Numbered from the stretch's first letter, positions 54,151-63,909 are shown. The stretch: 64,000 nucleotides of DNA from Pseudomonas sp. AOB-7 (GCF_003696305.1 NZ_RFFK01000002.1:186001-250000); one strand, 5' to 3'. Program-made: numbers and translations. The notes: generated by a model from the letters alone, not told the origin.

Positions 54151-54429
54151 TCATTGGCGGGCCCGCAGCTGCGCCAACTCCTCCAGCGCGCGGCCATCAG
54201 GGCCTGGCCGAAGAACACGGCGGCGCCGATGGCCAGCAGCGCTATCAGGTCGACGCCGATCTCTTTGCGGCGCAAGTGGGCCAGGATATCCACCAGCAAC
54301 AGACTCGCCGCCAGCAGAGCGCTGGCGTTCCACAGCAGGGTGGCGAGTTTGCCGTGACCAAGGCCGTGCAGCAGCAATCCGCCAGGCAGGGCCCGCAGGG
54401 TGATGCCGAGCGGCGCCAGATCGGGCTAA
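54151..54429 (-). pseudogene. Remnant of a heavy-metal P-type ATPase (N-terminal membrane part)
   Basis: The minus strand encodes LLWNASALLAASLLLVDILAH and KEIGVDLIALLAIGAAVFFGQALMA, the A/B-helix region of heavy-metal (P1B) ATPases just before the usual AVIALMLATGRALE segment. At ALMA the frame shifts: GRALEELAQLRARQ continues in another frame and then stops. A stop codon closes the upstream side. So a piece of ~85 codons survives between groEL and ftsH, with an internal deletion and frameshift. Confidence 0.72.
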
Positions 54430-54442
54430 CCACTGCGCATGA

Positions 54443-56254
54443 TCAAGGAAGCTCCGCGGCCCGCGGGCGTAACGGCGCAAACTCCTCGGGACTCAGGGTT
54501 TCCCGTTCCAGAAGCAGCTTGGCGCCTTGCTCCAGATCAGTGCGGCGCAGCTGCAGCAGGGCCTTGGCGTGGCTGTAGGCGCTGTCGATCAGCGCCTTGA
54601 TGCACAGGTCGACCTCGCGCGCGGTTTGTTCGGAGTAATCCTTCTCGCGCAGGGCGATGGCGTGCTCACCGAGGAAGCTGTTGCCCTGTCGCTCCAGCAC
54701 CGCCTGGCCCAGTTCGCTCATGCCGAAGCGGGTGACGATCTGCCGGGCGATGTCGGTGACCTTGGCCAGGTCGTCGGCTGCGCCGGTGGAGATTTCGCCG
54801 AACACCAGGTCCTCCGCCGCCCGCCCGGCCAGCAATACCACCATGCGGTTCTTCAGCTCCGTCAGGGTGATCAGGAAGCGATCCTCGGTGGGGCGTTGCA
54901 GGGTATAGCCGAGTGCACCGACCGAACGCGGAATGATAGAGACCTTGTGCACCGGGTCCATGCCCGGCAGGCTGGCGGCGGCCAGGGCGTGGCCCATCTC
55001 ATGGTGTGCGACGACCTGGCGCTCGTGGGGCTGTAGCAGACGGCCACGCCGCTCGCTGCCGATGACGATGCGTTCCACCGCGGCGGTGAAATCTCCCATC
55101 TCCACCTTGGAGGCGCCGCGGCGGGTGGCCAGGATGGCGGCCTCATTGACCAGGTTGGCCAGGTCCGCGCCGGAAAAACCGGTGGTGATGCCGGCCACCC
55201 GCTGCAGATTGAGATCGTCGCTGGCCTGGATGCGCTTGAGGTGCACGCGCAGGATGGCCACCCGGCCGTTGCGGTCCGGCCGGTCGATGACGATCTGCCG
55301 GTCGAAGCGGCCGGCGCGCAGCAGGGCCGGGTCCAGCACCTCCGGGCGGTTGGTAGCGGCCAACAGCACCACGCCTTCGGCGGTGTCGAAGCCGTCCAGT
55401 TCGGCGAGCAACTGGTTGAGCGTCTGCTCCTTCTCGTCATTGCCGCCGAAGGCGCCGATCCCGCGCATCTTGCCCAAGGCGTCCAGTTCGTCGATGAAGA
55501 TGATGCAGGGCGCGGCCTTGCGCGCCTGCTCGAACAGGTCGCGCACTCGCGCGGCGCCGACGCCGACGAACATCTCGACGAACTCCGAGCCGGAGATGGA
55601 GAAGAACGGCACCGAGGCCTCGCCGGCCACGGCCTTGGCGATCAGGGTCTTGCCGGTGCCAGGCGGGCCGACCAGCAATATGCCCTTGGGGATGCGCGCG
55701 CCGAGCCGGCTGTATTTCGGTTGATCCTTGAGAAAGGAGACGATTTCTTCCAGTTCGGCCCTGGCCTCGTCGATCCCGGCCACGTCGGCGAAGGTCACTC
55801 CGGTGTCGCGCTGGACGAACACCCGTGCCTTGGAGCGGCCGACGTTGACCATGCCGCCGAGCCCCTGCTTGTTGAACAGCCCGCGCAACAGGAAATTCCA
55901 CAGGGCGAAGATCAGTACGAAAGGCAGCAGCCAGCCGAGCAGGTTGTTCAGCAGGGTGTCTTCGCGCACGCCGGTGAAGGTCACCTGCGACTGAGCCAGT
56001 TCTCCGGCCAGAGCCGGATCGACGCGATTGGTGGTGAAATGGCTACGGCCGTTGATCGGCTCCTTAAGTTTGCCGCTGATGCGCTGCTGCTCGACCTCGA
56101 GTTCTTGCAGCTTGTCCTCCTCGAGTAGGCGCAGGAATTCGCTGTAGGGCAGGGTCTGCACCGCGTTCTGCTGGGCCCACCAACTCTGCGCGATGATCAG
56201 CAGGACGAAGCTGAGGACGAAGTACCAGAAGTTCCATTGTTGCTGTTTCTCCAT
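54443..56254 (-). CDS. ftsH: FtsH-type membrane AAA+ metalloprotease paralogue
   Basis: A 603-residue FtsH. TM1 ~10-27, periplasmic domain ~28-105, TM2 ~106-125, AAA+ module with Walker A GPPGTGKT (196-203), Walker [10 protein letters not shown], the pore loop FVEMFVGVG, and the zinc site HEMGH (418-422). This length is shorter than housekeeping FtsH (~640), mainly at the C-terminus. Stress islands of Pseudomonas clone C carry comparable extra ftsH copies. ATG at 56252-56254 ([12 protein letters not shown]). An ANR-like box is ~60 bases upstream. Confidence 0.94.
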   Translation of the reverse strand: MEKQQQWNFWYFVLSFVLLIIAQSWWAQQNAVQTLPYSEFLRLLEEDKLQELEVEQQRISGKLKEPINGRSHFTTNRVDPALAGELAQSQVTFTGVREDTLLNNLLGWLLPFVLIFALWNFLLRGLFNKQGLGGMVNVGRSKARVFVQRDTGVTFADVAGIDEARAELEEIVSFLKDQPKYSRLGARIPKGILLVGPPGTGKTLIAKAVAGEASVPFFSISGSEFVEMFVGVGAARVRDLFEQARKAAPCIIFIDELDALGKMRGIGAFGGNDEKEQTLNQLLAELDGFDTAEGVVLLAATNRPEVLDPALLRAGRFDRQIVIDRPDRNGRVAILRVHLKRIQASDDLNLQRVAGITTGFSGADLANLVNEAAILATRRGASKVEMGDFTAAVERIVIGSERRGRLLQPHERQVVAHHEMGHALAAASLPGMDPVHKVSIIPRSVGALGYTLQRPTEDRFLITLTELKNRMVVLLAGRAAEDLVFGEISTGAADDLAKVTDIARQIVTRFGMSELGQAVLERQGNSFLGEHAIALREKDYSEQTAREVDLCIKALIDSAYSHAKALLQLRRTDLEQGAKLLLERETLSPEEFAPLRPRAAELP

Positions 56255-56308
56255 GGCGTCTCTCCAATTGGCAAGATCACAGTGTCGGCGCCCGCCCACC
56301 AACTCGGT

Positions 56309-56322
56309 TTGATGCAGGTCAA
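56309..56322. promoter_or_regulatory. ANR box upstream of ftsH paralogue (one mismatch)
   Basis: TTGAT-GCAG-GTCAA, nine of ten positions, centre ~61 bases before the ftsH start. Confidence 0.72.
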
Positions 56323-56399
56323 CGGCGCTCCAACAGCTCGCGCAAGGCCAGCCGCAGCCCGAAGGCGATATGCACCAGGCGATCATTGTGGTTGCGCTA

Positions 56400-56991
56400 C
56401 CATCCCAGCTGCCCGCTCAGCCAGAAGCCGAAAGGCGTTTCCGAAACAGGCCGAGCAGCCCGTAGGCAGTCGGTGAAAAGACGAGCTCCGGCAGCGCCGC
56501 CGACACCGCATCCCGTGGGATGAGCGACGGTCGAGCCGCGCGAGCCGTGAGCAGGCTTGGCGCAGGCGCGCCCGGGAAGGGCCGGAAAGGTCGAAGGTGG
56601 CGAGATCCAGCCGTGCCTCCTCGCCGAGCTTGACCAGCGTGAGCCCCAGGTCCGGGTAGAGGTCGAGATTGTGTCCGGAAACCTCCTAGAAGAACGGCCA
56701 CCCGCCATATCGGCCGCACAGGTCGCGGAACCGCCAGGCGAGGTCGGCCGCTCCCCTCCGGTGGGCCGATCGGATCGCCCAGAGCGATCCTGATGCGTCC
56801 CCTGCGAGCCTACATGAGAAAGGCATTGCCGGAGGCGCTGAACAGCAGCGTCTTGTCGCCTCGCCAGGCGAGACTCGCGTAGGTCCATGGCTGCATCCGA
56901 TGATGGGGCCGGCGCGCTCCAGCTCGGTCTCGCCGGCCTCCGCGATGTGTGAGCTGGCCGGTCGGAGCAGACCGGCGGTGCCGCCTTGCCA
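56400..56991 (-). pseudogene. Decayed MprF-type gene (DUF2156 domain)
   Basis: The minus strand, read across three frames, gives consecutive pieces of the MprF C-terminal domain: GETELERAGPII, QPWTYASLAWRGDKTLLFSA, then SGNAFLM-stop, RIRIALGDPIGPPEG, DLAWRFRDLCGRYGGWPFF-stop, EVSGHNLDLYPDLGLTLVKL, IPRDAVSAALPEL and SETPFGFWLSG. There are at least three frameshifts and two TAG stops, both where MprF homologues usually have Tyr. MprF aminoacylates phosphatidylglycerol; only part of the C-terminal domain remains and no flippase part is seen. Confidence 0.82.
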
Positions 56992-57033
56992 TGCGCGAAC
57001 CACTGACGCTGCCCCAGCCCGCTTCAGCTCTGC

Positions 57034-57047
57034 TTGATGCCGATCGA
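57034..57047. promoter_or_regulatory. ANR-box-like site upstream of MFS gene (one mismatch)
   Basis: TTGAT-GCCG-ATCGA, nine of ten positions, centre ~94 bases before the MFS start; it also lies upstream of the minus-strand MprF remnant. Confidence 0.55.
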
Positions 57048-57134
57048 GCCGACAAGAGGCACGGGAACGCTGACGGGTGCAAAGCGCCATAATCCTGCAA
57101 GGCCGCGGAACAACCGCACAAGGAGAACAGGCAG

Positions 57135-58319
57135 GTGCTGACCACGTCATCTTTCCGAGGTATCCCTCGCACCGTCTGGGCGCTGGGATTGGTCAGCTTG
57201 TTCATGGACCTCTCTTCCGAGCTGGTACACAGCCTGCTGCCGGTCTTTCTGGTGGGGACGCTGGGCGTGAGCATGTTGACCATCGGGCTGATCGAGGGGG
57301 TGGCGGAGGCGACGGCGTTGCTCGTCAAGGTCTTTTCCGGGGCCATCAGCGATTTCATCGGCCGCCGTAAGGGTCTGCTCTTGCTCGGCTATGGGCTGGC
57401 GGCGCTGAGCAAGCCGCTGTTTCCCCTCGCGGCCTCGGCAGATCTGATTTTCACCGCACGCCTGCTCGATCGGGTTGGCAAGGGCATTCGCGGTGCGCCA
57501 CGGGATGCCCCGATCGCGGACGTGACACCACCCGCTATCCGCGGCGCCTGTTTCGGGCTGCGCCAGTCGATGGACACGGCGGGCGCCTTTCTCGGCCCGA
57601 TCCTGGCGATTCTGCTGATGCTGGGGTTCGCCAGCGATATCTCGCTGGTGCTGTGGTTCGCCGTGATTCCGGCGCTGCTGGCGGTAGGTTTTCTCCTGCT
57701 CGGGGTGCGCGAGCCGGCCCATGATGTGTCGTCCCATCAGATCCGCTCGCCCATCCGCTTGCGCACCCTCGGCCAGTTCTCGAGCGCTTACTGGTGGGTC
57801 GTGGCAACGGGCGCGACCTTCGCCCTGGCACGTTTCAGCGAGGCCTTCCTGGTATTGCGCGCGCAGCAACTGGGCTTCGCCATCGCCTGGGTTCCCACGG
57901 TCATGGTGGTGATGGCAGCGTTCTACATGATTTCCGCCTACCCGGTGGGCAGGTGGTCTGATCGAGTCAGCAGTAGCGCACTGCTGAGTGCCGGTCTGGT
58001 GTTGTTGGTCCTGGCCGCCCTGGCGTTGGCCTATGCCGAATCGGTGCCCCTGGTGCTATTGGGTGTCGCCCTGTGGGGGCTGCACATGGGCTTCAGCCAG
58101 GGCATCCTCGCGGCGTTGGTCGCAGACACCGCGCCCAAGGACCTCAAGGGCACCGCCTTCGGCCTGTTCAACCTCCTCAGCGGCGTCGCGTTGCTGCTGG
58201 CCAGCCTGCTGGCCGGCTGGCTCTGGCAGGAATACGGCGCCATGCTGACCTTCTGCGTCGGCGCTGGCTTTGCCACAGCATCGCTGCTGCTTCTGTCGCT
58301 GAGGCGACGTTCGCTCTAG
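57135..58319 (+). CDS. MFS transporter
   Basis: A 394-residue, twelve-helix major facilitator. The loop 2-3 motif reads GAISDFIGRRKGLLLLGYG (GxxxDxxGRR/K), and RLLDRVGKGIRGAPRDAPIA is a signature of a widespread, poorly characterised MFS group. The substrate cannot be assigned. Starts with GTG at 57135 (AAGGAG nine bases upstream); no ATG is near. Confidence 0.87.
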   Translation: MLTTSSFRGIPRTVWALGLVSLFMDLSSELVHSLLPVFLVGTLGVSMLTIGLIEGVAEATALLVKVFSGAISDFIGRRKGLLLLGYGLAALSKPLFPLAASADLIFTARLLDRVGKGIRGAPRDAPIADVTPPAIRGACFGLRQSMDTAGAFLGPILAILLMLGFASDISLVLWFAVIPALLAVGFLLLGVREPAHDVSSHQIRSPIRLRTLGQFSSAYWWVVATGATFALARFSEAFLVLRAQQLGFAIAWVPTVMVVMAAFYMISAYPVGRWSDRVSSSALLSAGLVLLVLAALALAYAESVPLVLLGVALWGLHMGFSQGILAALVADTAPKDLKGTAFGLFNLLSGVALLLASLLAGWLWQEYGAMLTFCVGAGFATASLLLLSLRRRSL

Positions 58320-58392
58320 GTTCTCTTCGGCCTCCGGACAGTATCAGCCGCACATAGGTATTCGACTGAACGGGGTCGCCTTCTGCGCCTGC

Positions 58393-58656
58393 CTAGTGTC
58401 GCGATAACCATGGAATGTCGGATCACTGTAGGGTGGGTTAGCGGCGCTAACCTCCGAACGATCGGACACTCCCATCGTGGCGCGTTGCGTAACCCACTCG
58501 GCGATTTCCTTGCGTTGCGCCAATGGCGGGTTACGGCGCAACTGAACTTGCGGGTTCAAGAGCATTTTCGACATACGCTTAACCCTCCCCACAGGGGATC
58601 GCGGGTCATGGATAAGACAGCGATCAACCGACAACTCAAGGTTGTCGCGACACTAG
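58393..58656. mobile_element. 264-base MITE-like element with 17-base terminal inverted repeats
   Basis: CTAGTGTCGCGATAACC (58393-58409) is repeated inverted as GGTTGTCGCGACACTAG (58640-58656), 16 of 17 matching. The inside has no transposase; open frames are short and unlike known proteins, and it holds GGGTGGGTTA / TAACCCAC type inverted pieces. No clear target duplication flanks it. The right end supplies the capA stop codon. A non-autonomous element or intergenic repeat is the likely reading. Confidence 0.6.
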
Positions 58657-59777
58657 CGCGATGCGGGCCACGCCAGGGCGAAACTGTTCTCGCCAGTGGG
58701 GCGGACCGTACAGTCTAGGGGCGCGCATTCGCGCGCCAGGGTATCGTGCAACCACTGTCGGTCCTCGCCCTTGGCCCGCTGGATGCTCAGGCGCCGCTGC
58801 CGGGTGGGCAGCAGTTCCAGGGCCAGCAGGCGACCGTCGCGGTCGAGGTCGGCGAAGTACAGCAGACCCAGCTCGCCACGGTAGCGGGCATGGCCCTCGA
58901 TACCCTCGTAGTCGTTCAGCAGGTCGCCGCAGCCATACAGGATTAAGCGCTGGCGGTAGACCTCGATGCCCTTGACATGGTGCGAGGAATGGCCGTGTAG
59001 CAGGTCCACGCCGGCGTCGTCGACCAGCCCGTGGGCGAAGCATCGTTGCGCCGGCGACACGCCGAAGTCCCAGTTGCCGCCCCAGTGCATCGAAACTAAT
59101 ACCCGGTCACCGGGCTGCCTGGCCGCGGCGATGCAGGCTGCGACGCGCCGCAGGCTTTGCGGCGAAATATCGTCCAGGCGGGCGACGCCTGCCCGCCGTC
59201 GGCCGGCCACCCAGTCCGGCGGTACGCCGCAGTCGGGAGTGGCGAAGGCGAACGCCAGCAGGCGTCCACCGTCCGCCAGCGGCAGCATCGCCGGCGCCTC
59301 GGCGTCATGCAGCGCGGTGCCGGCTCCGACGTGCTGCAGGCCATGCTCGTCCAGGCTGGCCAAGGTCTCGGCCAGGCCGGCTTCGCCCCAGTCCAACACA
59401 TGGTTGTTGGCCAGCACGCAACAGTCGATACCGGCCACCTCGAGTACCGGCAGGTTGGCCGGGTGCATCCGGTAGTTGATGCCCTTGGGTTCCGGCCGCC
59501 CCTGGCGAGTCACCGCGGTTTCCAGATTGACCAGGCGCACGTCGGGCCGACGCTGGCGCAGCGCCTCGAGCGCCCAGCCCCAGACGTAGGCGAAGTCCAC
59601 TGGTCGGGGGATCGCGCCGTTGCGCCGCTCGGCCAGCCGCACGTAGTCGCCGGCATCCTTGACATAGGCTTCATAGAGGCGCGGATCGCCCGGGTGCGGC
59701 AATATCTGGTCGATAGCGCGGCCGCACATCAGGTCGCCGGCGAGAAACAGGCGTGCTCTGGAAGTATCGGCAAGCAT
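58653..59777 (-). CDS. CapA-family metallophosphoesterase-like protein
   Basis: A 374-residue protein of the CapA/PgsA (poly-gamma-glutamate capsule) family with calcineurin-like fold. Metal-site motifs: LAGDLMCGRAID, VRLVNLETAV, VLANNHVLDWG, VSMHWGGNWDF and LLHGHSSHHVKG. No signal peptide or anchor is seen, unlike capsule CapA, so it is probably cytosolic. GGAG six bases before the ATG at 59775-59777 sets the start; two upstream Met/Val codons are alternatives. The stop lies in the inverted repeat of the adjacent element. Downstream of nadE, same strand. Confidence 0.87.
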   Translation of the reverse strand: MLADTSRARLFLAGDLMCGRAIDQILPHPGDPRLYEAYVKDAGDYVRLAERRNGAIPRPVDFAYVWGWALEALRQRRPDVRLVNLETAVTRQGRPEPKGINYRMHPANLPVLEVAGIDCCVLANNHVLDWGEAGLAETLASLDEHGLQHVGAGTALHDAEAPAMLPLADGGRLLAFAFATPDCGVPPDWVAGRRRAGVARLDDISPQSLRRVAACIAAARQPGDRVLVSMHWGGNWDFGVSPAQRCFAHGLVDDAGVDLLHGHSSHHVKGIEVYRQRLILYGCGDLLNDYEGIEGHARYRGELGLLYFADLDRDGRLLALELLPTRQRRLSIQRAKGEDRQWLHDTLARECAPLDCTVRPTGENSFALAWPASR

Positions 59778-59833
59778 GGTCATCTCCACCTTGTCAGCCC
59801 ACTGCCAGCCTGAGCCACAGGTAGGGACGGGGC

Positions 59834-59847
59834 TTGATCTGCGTCAG
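59834..59847. promoter_or_regulatory. Weak ANR-box-like site upstream of capA-like gene
   Basis: TTGAT-CTGC-GTCAG, eight of ten positions, centre ~64 bases before the capA-like start. Confidence 0.4.
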
Positions 59848-59881
59848 CCGGCGCCGTGCTCGGGCCGGCCGCTGATGCGGT

Positions 59882-61966
59882 TCAACGGCGACGTCTATCG
59901 CCGTCGCTCGGTCCGGCGCGCTCTCCAGCAGGACGTCGCAGCATCGCCAGTTCCTCCAGCCACGGTGCCGCGCCGGCATCGCTGGGCGCGCGCCAGTCGG
60001 CGCGCGGCGACAGTGAGCCGCCGGAGCCGACCTTGGGCCCGTTGGGTAGGGCCGAGCGCTTGAACTGGCTGGCGGCGAAGAAGCGCCGGCAGAACACCTC
60101 CAGCCAGCCGAGTATCTGCTCTGGCGAGTAGGCTACCCGTTCGGCGGCGGGCAGGCCGCTCGGCCACTCGCCGCGGCGCGCATCGCCCCAGGCCTGCTCG
60201 GCGAGGTAGGCGACCTTGCTCGGCCGGTAGCCCAAGCGGCTGAGGTAATAGAGGAAGAAGTCCTGCAGCGGGTAGGGGCCGACCGTGTCCTCGGCGCGTT
60301 GCAAACCGTGCCCGCCGGCATCCGGCACCAGTTCCGGCGAAGCCGGTGTGGCCAGGATGGCCTGCAGCACCCGGCGGACCACCTTCGGCTGGCGCGCCGA
60401 CTGCCAGTGCAGCAGGTGGCGGATCAGGGTCTTCGGCAGCGACGCGTTCACCGCGTAATGCGCCATCTGGTCGCCGACGCCATAGGTGGTGTAGCCCAGG
60501 GCGAGTTCCGACAGGTCGCTGGTGCCGATCACCAGGCCCTGGTGCTGGTTGGCCAGGCGGAACAGGTGCGAACTGCGCTCGCCGGCCTGCACGTTCTCGA
60601 AGGCAATGTCGTAGAGCGCCTCGCCACGCGCGTAGGGATGGTCGATATCGCGCAGCATCTGCAGGCAGGAGGGGCGAATATCGATTTCCGCGGCGCTGAA
60701 GCCCAGCGCCTGCATCAGCGCCATGGCGTTGTGCCGGGTGTGTTCGCCAGTGGCCAGTCCCGGCAGGCTGTAGCCGAGAATCTGCTGGCGCGGCAGGCCG
60801 AGCAGGTCGAAGGCGCCGGCGGCGACCAGCGCCGCCTGGGCCGAATCGGCGCCGCCGGAAATGCCGATCACCGCACGCCGGATGCCGCTGGCCGCGAGGC
60901 GTTTGGCCAGGCCCTGCTGCTGGATCGCGTAGACCTCGGCGCAGCGCGTATCCAGGCTGCCAGCGTCGTCGGGCACGAAGGGAAAGCGTGCGACCCGGCG
61001 CTGCAGGGCCAAGGGCTGGTGTGGCGGATCGAACTCCACCTTGATCCGTCGCCAGCCGGCCAGGCGCTCGCGCTGCAGGCTGGCGCAATCGGTGAAGCTG
61101 GTGGTGCGGGCACGATCCTGGCGCAGGCGGTCGAGGTCGATATCGGCCAGGATCAACTGCGGGGCAGGCGAGAAGCGCTGGCTCTCGGCCAGCAGCTCAC
61201 CGTTCTCGTGGATCATCGCGTGGCCGTCCCAGGCCAGATCGGTGGTCGACTCGCCGAAGCCGGCAGCGCTGTAGACGTAGGCGGCGATACAACGACCGGA
61301 CTGGGCGGCGCCGAGCAGGCGGCGGTAGTCGGCCTTGCCGATGGTGGCGTTGCTCGCCGACAGGTTGGCCAGCAGGGTGGCGCCGGCCAGCGCCGCATAG
61401 CTGCTCGGCGGCAGCGGCACCCAGAGATCCTCGCAGACCTCCATGTGCAGGGCCAAGCCTGGCACCTGCGGCACTTCGAGGAGGATGTCGCTGCCGAAGG
61501 GCACCTCCTGGCCGACGATCGACAGCATCGGCTGGAGGGCGTCCTTGGCCGAGGCGAAGTGGCGTTTCTCGTAGAACTCGCGGTAGTTCGGCCGGTAGGT
61601 CTTGGGCACCGCGCAGAGGATGCGCCCGCGATGGATCGCCAGCGCGCAGTTGAACAGGGCGCCCTGCGCCCGCAGGGGCGCGCCGACCAGCAGGATCGGC
61701 AGCAGTTCGAGGCTGGCCCGACACAGTTCCTGCAGGCAGCGCTCGACCTCGTCGAGCAGGGCATCCTGGAAGAACAGGTCGTCGTTGCTGTAGGCCGACA
61801 GCCCCAACTCCGGGAATACCGCCAGCCCCGCCCGCTGCCGGTCGGCCTGGCTGGCCAACTCCAGAGTGGCGAGCAGGTTAGCCCGCGGGTCGGCCGGTGC
61901 GACCCCTGGAGTGCAGGCTGCGACGCGGAAGAAGCCTTGCGCGTAGGGCGTGCGAACGAGCGGCAT
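59882..61966 (-). CDS. nadE: Glutamine-dependent NAD+ synthetase
   Basis: A 694-residue two-domain enzyme that amidates nicotinate adenine dinucleotide to NAD+. The N-terminal nitrilase-type glutaminase (~1-290) shows its triad: Glu in [11 protein letters not shown], Lys in [15 protein letters not shown], Cys in EVCEDLWVP. The C-terminal synthetase has the PP-loop [15 protein letters not shown] and [36 protein letters not shown]. Two ANR boxes lie upstream, shared with usp-2. Likely an accessory copy tied to redox balance without oxygen. Confidence 0.94.
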   Translation of the reverse strand: MPLVRTPYAQGFFRVAACTPGVAPADPRANLLATLELASQADRQRAGLAVFPELGLSAYSNDDLFFQDALLDEVERCLQELCRASLELLPILLVGAPLRAQGALFNCALAIHRGRILCAVPKTYRPNYREFYEKRHFASAKDALQPMLSIVGQEVPFGSDILLEVPQVPGLALHMEVCEDLWVPLPPSSYAALAGATLLANLSASNATIGKADYRRLLGAAQSGRCIAAYVYSAAGFGESTTDLAWDGHAMIHENGELLAESQRFSPAPQLILADIDLDRLRQDRARTTSFTDCASLQRERLAGWRRIKVEFDPPHQPLALQRRVARFPFVPDDAGSLDTRCAEVYAIQQQGLAKRLAASGIRRAVIGISGGADSAQAALVAAGAFDLLGLPRQQILGYSLPGLATGEHTRHNAMALMQALGFSAAEIDIRPSCLQMLRDIDHPYARGEALYDIAFENVQAGERSSHLFRLANQHQGLVIGTSDLSELALGYTTYGVGDQMAHYAVNASLPKTLIRHLLHWQSARQPKVVRRVLQAILATPASPELVPDAGGHGLQRAEDTVGPYPLQDFFLYYLSRLGYRPSKVAYLAEQAWGDARRGEWPSGLPAAERVAYSPEQILGWLEVFCRRFFAASQFKRSALPNGPKVGSGGSLSPRADWRAPSDAGAAPWLEELAMLRRPAGERAGPSDGDRRRR

Positions 61967-62034
61967 CGATCTTCTCCCTTGCTCGGCAATCGGCGCTACC
62001 AGTACAGCATGCGCCCACCGTCGCCACGGCGATA

Positions 62035-62048
62035 TTGATAGCGATCAA
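62035..62048. promoter_or_regulatory. ANR box between nadE and usp-2 (exact)
   Basis: TTGAT-AGCG-ATCAA, all ten positions, centre ~75 bases from the nadE start and ~130 from usp-2. Confidence 0.88.
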
Positions 62049-62063
62049 CCGCAATGCCTCCGC

Positions 62064-62077
62064 TTGACGTGCATCAA
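62064..62077. promoter_or_regulatory. Second ANR box between nadE and usp-2 (one mismatch)
   Basis: TTGAC-GTGC-ATCAA, nine of ten positions; centre 29 bases from the first box and ~101 before usp-2. Two boxes in one divergent gap suit one box per direction. Confidence 0.78.
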
Positions 62078-62171
62078 CACCGGGGCAGCGTCCGCGGCGC
62101 AACTTGTAGACATGCACCGGCCGCGCCTCATGGCGCGGTCACTCGGTCCAACCAGCCTGCGGAGGTGTCCC

Positions 62172-63068
62172 ATGGGGCAGTATCAACGCCTGTTTCTGAT
62201 CGCCGACCCGGCCATGCGCCACTCGCAGGCGCTGCAGCGGGCCGCGGCCCTGGCCGAGGCGAGCGGCGCCGCGCTGCATATCACCGCCTTCGTCGAACCT
62301 TTCGCCACCTTCGCGCTGCTGGAAAAGAGCGTCCGCGAACAGATCCGCGAGGATCATCTGCGCGAACATCGCGAATGGTTGGCGGACGAGGCCGGCTTGC
62401 TGCGCAGCAAGGGGCTCAAGGTGACCACCGAGGCGGTCTGGACCAACCAAACGCTCAAGGAGATCCTCCTGCATGTGTCGGAAATGCAACCGGACCTGTT
62501 GATCAAGGATGTGCAGCATGAGCCGGCACTGAAACGTGCGTTCGTCACGCCGCTGGACTGGCACCTGCTACGCGAGTGCCCGGCGCCAGTTCACCTGATC
62601 GGAGCGCTAACCCATGCGTTGCCGCGCAAGGTGGTCGCGGCGGTCGACCCCTCGTCACCGGAGTCAGAGAGCAGCGGCCTCAACCAGCGAATCATCCAGG
62701 AGGCAACCGGGCTTGCACTGCAATGCAATGCAGAACTGCATCTGGTGTATAGCTACGACCTATCCTCGGTCTTTCTTACCGAGACTGATGCCAGAAGTGG
62801 GGTCTGGCCGGCTTTGGTTGAGAAGATGCAGGCGTCGCAGAAAGCAACTCTTGAGGCGCTAGCTGAACGCTATGGGGTTCCTGCGGAACGCAGGCACTTC
62901 ATCATAGGGCCACCGACCACTGCACTCGCCGATTTCGCCAGCCAAATTCAGGCCGATGTCATGGTGATGGGGACGTCGCAGCGCAAAGGGCTGAACAAGT
63001 TAGTCGGTAGTACGACTGAGCATCTGTTGTACCAGGTGCCATGTAGCATTTTAGCGATCAGGGTTTAG
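62172..63068 (+). CDS. Universal stress protein, tandem UspA domains (copy 2)
   Basis: A 298-residue tandem Usp, paralogous to copy 1: LKRAFVTPLDWHLLRECPAPV and LRSKGLKVTTEAVW correspond closely. The C-terminal domain has MGTSQRKGLNKLVGSTTEHLLY, the nucleotide-binding pattern. The ATG at 62172 follows GGAGGTGTCCC. Base composition changes inside the gene: lines near 62.2-62.3 kb are ~75% GC, but after ~62.7 kb GC is near 50%, continuing into the next gene. Confidence 0.93.
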   Translation: MGQYQRLFLIADPAMRHSQALQRAAALAEASGAALHITAFVEPFATFALLEKSVREQIREDHLREHREWLADEAGLLRSKGLKVTTEAVWTNQTLKEILLHVSEMQPDLLIKDVQHEPALKRAFVTPLDWHLLRECPAPVHLIGALTHALPRKVVAAVDPSSPESESSGLNQRIIQEATGLALQCNAELHLVYSYDLSSVFLTETDARSGVWPALVEKMQASQKATLEALAERYGVPAERRHFIIGPPTTALADFASQIQADVMVMGTSQRKGLNKLVGSTTEHLLYQVPCSILAIRV

Positions 63069-63090
63069 TTCAGACCGCGCCGCGTCACTC

Positions 63091-63903
63091 TCAGGTCATT
63101 TGGCCATCGTCGTCGCGCAGGTACGCAAGCCAATATACGCCGGCAACCAATAGCGTGCCGCCGACGATATTGCCGAAGGTAACTGCTAGTAGGTTGCCGG
63201 CGATGCTGGACCAATCATAGATACCTGCCCCTTCTAACGTGAGGCCGTAGGGCAGGAAGAACCAGTTGGCGATGGAGTGCTCGAAGCCGACCGTAACGAA
63301 CGCACTAATGGGCAATAGAATGGCGAGAATCTTGTCGCTGACGCTGTGTCCGCCCATCGCCAGCCAAACTGCCAGGCACACCAGGGTGTTGCTGAGTATT
63401 CCGCGGGCAAAGGCTTCCAGCCATGACAGTTCAACTTTATCCCGGGCTATCTGCAGGGCGGTATCACCCACGGCGCCTCCCCCCATACTGGCTGTATCGG
63501 CACAAGCTACCAGCAGCACGGTGCCCAGGCATCCGACGATATTGCCCAGATAGACCGTGCACCAGTTCCGCAGTATCTCTTGCACGCTGATCAAGCGGCT
63601 GGCCCAAGCCATCGCCAACAGATTGTTGCCGGTGAACAACTCCGCCCCGCCGATTACGACCAAGACAAGGCCAAGGCAAAAGCCAAGTCCACCCAGTAGA
63701 CGGGTAGCGCCGAAGCCCAAGTTACTTTCGGTGACTATCACAGTAAAAAGCAGAGCACCGAGTGATATAAATGCACCCGCAAGCACCGCTAACACGAACA
63801 ACGTAAGCAGCTTCGCGCGTGCCTTGGCCACCCCCATTTCCTTGACGCGCTGGGCAATCTGTCGTGGCTGGTAGGCATCCTGGAACAGGCGTTTATCTGC
63901 CAT
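63091..63903 (-). CDS. Formate/nitrite transporter family channel (FocA-like)
   Basis: A 270-residue pentameric FNT channel with six membrane helices. VIGGAELFTGNNLLAMAWA, NWCTVYLGNIVGCLG and VGFEHSIANWFFLPYG (with the pore His) are the family signatures. It passes formate, nitrite or similar small anions; which one is not clear. GC is near 50%, below the neighbours upstream. It is six bases past an Hsp20 gene on the same strand, so they form an operon. Confidence 0.92.
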   Translation of the reverse strand: MADKRLFQDAYQPRQIAQRVKEMGVAKARAKLLTLFVLAVLAGAFISLGALLFTVIVTESNLGFGATRLLGGLGFCLGLVLVVIGGAELFTGNNLLAMAWASRLISVQEILRNWCTVYLGNIVGCLGTVLLVACADTASMGGGAVGDTALQIARDKVELSWLEAFARGILSNTLVCLAVWLAMGGHSVSDKILAILLPISAFVTVGFEHSIANWFFLPYGLTLEGAGIYDWSSIAGNLLAVTFGNIVGGTLLVAGVYWLAYLRDDDGQMT

Positions 63904-63909
63904 GGCGAT

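Noticed and set aside
58344-58634. A 96-codon minus-strand frame inside the inverted-repeat element
   Set aside because: Covers repeat-like DNA and has no transposase or other motif.
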